From NCBI GenBank assembly GCA_046483125.1, contig JAWODU010000048.1, positions 1-7,965 of the forward strand: DNA of 7,965 bases, in the 5' to 3' direction. This document shows positions 5,617 through 7,965 of this stretch, piece by piece (positions within the stretch are counted from its first letter, which is position 1; each line of letters opens with the position of its first letter). The notes under the pieces are model-generated. The model did no database searches. It was not told the DNA's origin and worked only from the letters and a program-made list of their open reading frames with translations. This stretch comes from JAWODU01 sp046483125 (GTDB lineage Bacteria > Verrucomicrobiota > Kiritimatiellia > UBA8416 > JAWODU01). The position numbers and the translations under genes are program-made.

Positions 5617-7926
5617 ATGAAATTCAATCGCAACGATCCGCTTCTGACCGGTTCCAGTACCGACCAGGGTCTGGTCGCACTGGAAAAACGCGAGCGCAGG
5701 GGCAAACCCGACGAGGCTGTTTTGTTTTTCAGGCGCGGCGGCGATACCCGGCGGGAGACCGAGCCTTTCAAGTGCTTCATAGCGGCCGGACTTGACGCAA
5801 TGGCCGATTGCCCCGTCGAATACGAAGCTGTAAAACTGAAGGGCAGAGGCCCCATCAATATCCTGGCATTGTTCGGCAGGTGGAAAGACTGCCTCCGGGC
5901 AAGATCCTGGCTTGCCCGCAATACGGGATTCACGGCCGGTTCTCCGTACGCGCCGTATTTATTCATTAACGATCCCGTTGCCCAGCACCTGATGCTTTCG
6001 GGCAGGACTCTCTTCGGGGGAATGGATTTTGAAAGCCTGAAGAGGATGCAGATCGACATCGAATGCGTTACCGCCGAAGGCTTCGAATTCTGCAATGCGG
6101 AGAGAGAAGGCGACAGGATTGTCGCCATAGCCGTCGGTGACGGGAATGGCGAAGTCCAGGTCCTTTCGGGCACGGAAATGAGCGAGAAAGAACTTCTCGA
6201 AAAGCTGGCGGAACTTGTGCGCGAGAAAGATCCCGATGTGATTGAAGGTCACAATATTTTCAACTTCGATCTGCCGTATATAGCCGAACGCGCCCGGCGG
6301 CACGGCGTAAAGCCGGCACTCGGCAGGGACGGAAGCCCGCCGCGCGCGAGGCCGAGCAGGCTGAATATAGCCGAGAGGACAATCAGCTATCAGCGTTTCG
6401 ATATTTTCGGGCGGCATATTGTCGATACGCTGTTCCTGGTGCACGCGTACGATGTCGCCACCCGTTCTCTGGACGGCTTCGGCCTCAAGGAAGTTGCCCG
6501 CCATTTCGGTATCGCACCCGCAGACCGGGAATACATTGACGGCAGTCGCATTACGGAAACATTCAATAAAGATCCGGAAAAAGTGATGAAATACGTGCGG
6601 CATGACGTAATGGAGACCGAAAGACTCGCGCGTCTTCTCTCCGCCAGCGCTTTCGCTCAGGCAGGGATACTTCCATGCTCGTATCAGAACGTCTGCGTAA
6701 GGGGGAACGCCACTAAGATAGACACCCTGATGGTGCGGGAATACCTGCGAAGGCAGTATTCCCTGCCCCTGCCGGACGAGCCGCGCGAATTCGCCGGCGG
6801 TTATACGGACCTGTTCCGCGAGGGGGTGGTGCATGACGTTCATCATTGCGACGTACGGTCTCTCTACCCTTCGCTTATGCTGACCCGGAAAATGGCGCCC
6901 CGTTCCGATGAACTCGGTGTGTTTCTGCAGATGCTGGCTGTTTTGAGAGACCTGAGGATGGAAGCCAGGCAGAAGGCAACAAACGATCCGGATCGGGCAC
7001 GGCGGGACTATTACGATTCTTTTCAGGCCGCGTTCAAGATATTGATTAATTCATTCTACGGTTATCTCGGTTTCCCCCGGGGAAGGTTCAGTGATTTTGA
7101 GACGGCGGAGAAAGTGGCAGGCGAGGGGAGAGAACTCCTGAAAAAAATGATTAGCCGGATGAAAGAACTGGGAGCCGAGCCGGTGGAAATCGATACGGAC
7201 GGAATTTACTTTGTTCCGCCTCCCGAATGCCGTCGTGAAAAACCCGGGCAGAAACCCGATGCCCGACAAAAAGCGCTGGAACAATTCAGGCAGGATTTTA
7301 TCAGGATTCTGCCCGAAGGAATAGAACTGGAATTCGACGGCGAGTACAGGTCCATGTACAGCTACAAGATGAAGAACTATGCGTTGCTCGACCACGACGG
7401 AGAGATGGTCATAAAGGGCGGCGCGCTCAAGTCGCGCGGCCTGGAACCTTTTCAGAGATCTTTTCTCAGGGAGATAATCCGGCTGAAGCTTGAGGGCAGG
7501 GAGAACGAATTGCCTCAGCTCAAGGCGCGCTGGGAGAAATCCATCGTCAGGGGCGAATGGCCGATCGAGGAACTTGCCAAGACCGAAACACTGCAGGATT
7601 CTCCCGGCGCGTATTCGGCCAGACGGGCCAAAGGCAAAACCCCGCGGCGCGCAGCGTACGAGCTTGCGCTTGCCTCGAACCGGGAATACCGCGCGGGAGA
7701 TCAGGTTTCCTACTACGTTACGGGATCAAAGAAAAGCGTGTCGGTTCATCAGAACTCGAAGCTCGTTTCGGAATGGAATCCCGGCGAGCGGGATGAAAAT
7801 ATTCCCTATTATCTCGGCAAACTCGAAGCGCTGTATAAGAAATTCGCGGGGACAGATGACGGATGGCGGAGGACGGATGACGGACGACAGAGGACAGGCG
7901 ACGGACTACGGACAACGGACTACTAA
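5617..7926 (+). CDS. polB: Family B DNA polymerase with 3'-5' exonuclease (Pol II-like)
   Basis: The 769-residue protein has a complete family B polymerase layout. Exonuclease motifs are intact: Exo I DIE (D147, E149), Exo II GHNIFNFD (N213, D218) and Exo III YVRHD (Y326, D330). The GGY linker motif is at 394-396. Polymerase motif A is DVRSLYPSL (D412), motif B KILINSFYG (K474, N478, Y481, G482) and motif C DTDG (D526, D528). KMKNY (584-588) and KGGALKSRG (600-608) fit the motif before the thumb. Only about 55 residues separate motif A from motif B, so this is a compact form compared with E. coli Pol II (783 residues) or archaeal PolB. I recall similar compact enzymes in Acidobacteria and PVC bacteria. 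Its likely role is repair or translesion synthesis with proofreading. The preceding Shine-Dalgarno is weak. Residues 746-769 are encoded by a GACGGA repeat and are probably not ancestral. No phage or plasmid gene is nearby. Confidence 0.92.
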   Translation: MKFNRNDPLLTGSSTDQGLVALEKRERRGKPDEAVLFFRRGGDTRRETEPFKCFIAAGLDAMADCPVEYEAVKLKGRGPINILALFGRWKDCLRARSWLARNTGFTAGSPYAPYLFINDPVAQHLMLSGRTLFGGMDFESLKRMQIDIECVTAEGFEFCNAEREGDRIVAIAVGDGNGEVQVLSGTEMSEKELLEKLAELVREKDPDVIEGHNIFNFDLPYIAERARRHGVKPALGRDGSPPRARPSRLNIAERTISYQRFDIFGRHIVDTLFLVHAYDVATRSLDGFGLKEVARHFGIAPADREYIDGSRITETFNKDPEKVMKYVRHDVMETERLARLLSASAFAQAGILPCSYQNVCVRGNATKIDTLMVREYLRRQYSLPLPDEPREFAGGYTDLFREGVVHDVHHCDVRSLYPSLMLTRKMAPRSDELGVFLQMLAVLRDLRMEARQKATNDPDRARRDYYDSFQAAFKILINSFYGYLGFPRGRFSDFETAEKVAGEGRELLKKMISRMKELGAEPVEIDTDGIYFVPPPECRREKPGQKPDARQKALEQFRQDFIRILPEGIELEFDGEYRSMYSYKMKNYALLDHDGEMVIKGGALKSRGLEPFQRSFLREIIRLKLEGRENELPQLKARWEKSIVRGEWPIEELAKTETLQDSPGAYSARRAKGKTPRRAAYELALASNREYRAGDQVSYYVTGSKKSVSVHQNSKLVSEWNPGERDENIPYYLGKLEALYKKFAGTDDGWRRTDDGRQRTGDGLRTTDY
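7850..7923. repeat. GACGGA repeat array inside the 3' end of polB
   Basis: The array starts GGACAGATGACGGATG, as at 5337-5352, and includes CGGACGACAGAGGAC (as at 1-15) and ACGGACTACGGA (as at 5360-5371). It is read in frame as Asp/Gly/Arg/Thr-rich residues 746-769 of PolB, and the TAA stop lies directly after it. Confidence 0.85.
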
Positions 7927-7965
7927 GGGAGAGATTAAGATTATGATTAAGATTGGGATTAAGAT
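7927..7965. repeat. 12-base tandem repeat, GATTAAGATTNN, right edge
   Basis: A GGGAGA lead is followed by units at 7933-7944, 7945-7956 and a partial one at 7957-7965. The 7933-7944 unit is identical to 37-48. The array continues beyond the window. It follows directly on the polB stop codon. Confidence 0.8.

Noticed and set aside
5357..5620. An 87-residue + strand open frame ending in an ATGA overlap with polB
   Set aside because: It is composed entirely of the GACGGA, A-rich and hairpin repeats. The overlap with the polB start looks tempting as coupling but has no independent support.

Overview
All four genes recognised in this 7,965-base window lie on the + strand: an RNase E/G-family ribonuclease (rng), the outer-membrane LPS assembly protein LptD, a short-chain sugar-nucleotide epimerase, and a family B DNA polymerase with an intact proofreading domain. 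LptD implies a diderm bacterium with an LPS-type outer membrane. The moderately GC-rich genes, the style of the LptD and PolB sequences, and the intergenic DNA crowded with short simple and hairpin repeats recall the Verrucomicrobiota/Kiritimatiellota/Lentisphaerota (PVC) group. That placement rests on resemblance only and was not tested.

Layout. Bases 1-125 are simple repeats (a 12-base array, GATAAA units, a purine run). Bases 126-280 hold an unusual leader with five CTTAGTC-type direct repeats at about 13-base spacing and two inverted partners. rng (342-1913) overlaps lptD (1910-4087) by four bases (ATGA), so the two are probably transcribed and translated together. A 306-base spacer (4088-4393) holds an A-rich dispersed repeat, six TGAACCT-type heptamers and one GTAG-headed hairpin whose tail forms part of the epimerase ribosome binding site. 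The epimerase (4394-5332) ends on a TGA that is itself the first unit of a TGACGGA repeat. The next spacer (5333-5616) holds a second copy of the A-rich repeat and a 141-base mirror-symmetric cluster of four GTAG/GCAG-headed hairpins. polB (5617-7926) runs into another GACGGA-type array that encodes its last 24 residues. The right edge (7927-7965) repeats the 12-base array seen at the left edge.

Function. Rng would process and decay RNA in the cytoplasm; LptD would insert LPS into the outer leaflet. The epimerase probably supplies an epimerised UDP-sugar for surface polysaccharide, a loose functional link to LptD. PolB is probably an accessory repair or translesion polymerase. The four genes do not form an obvious single pathway.

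The most unusual material is between the genes. The hairpin repeats resemble REP/REPIN elements, with stems that change sequence but keep pairing. Such elements are normally mobilised by a RAYT (TnpA-REP) transposase, which is not encoded in this window. The leader of rng could be a structured regulatory RNA or the remnant of a small mobile element. I see no tRNA, rRNA, CRISPR array, insertion sequence or transposase gene.
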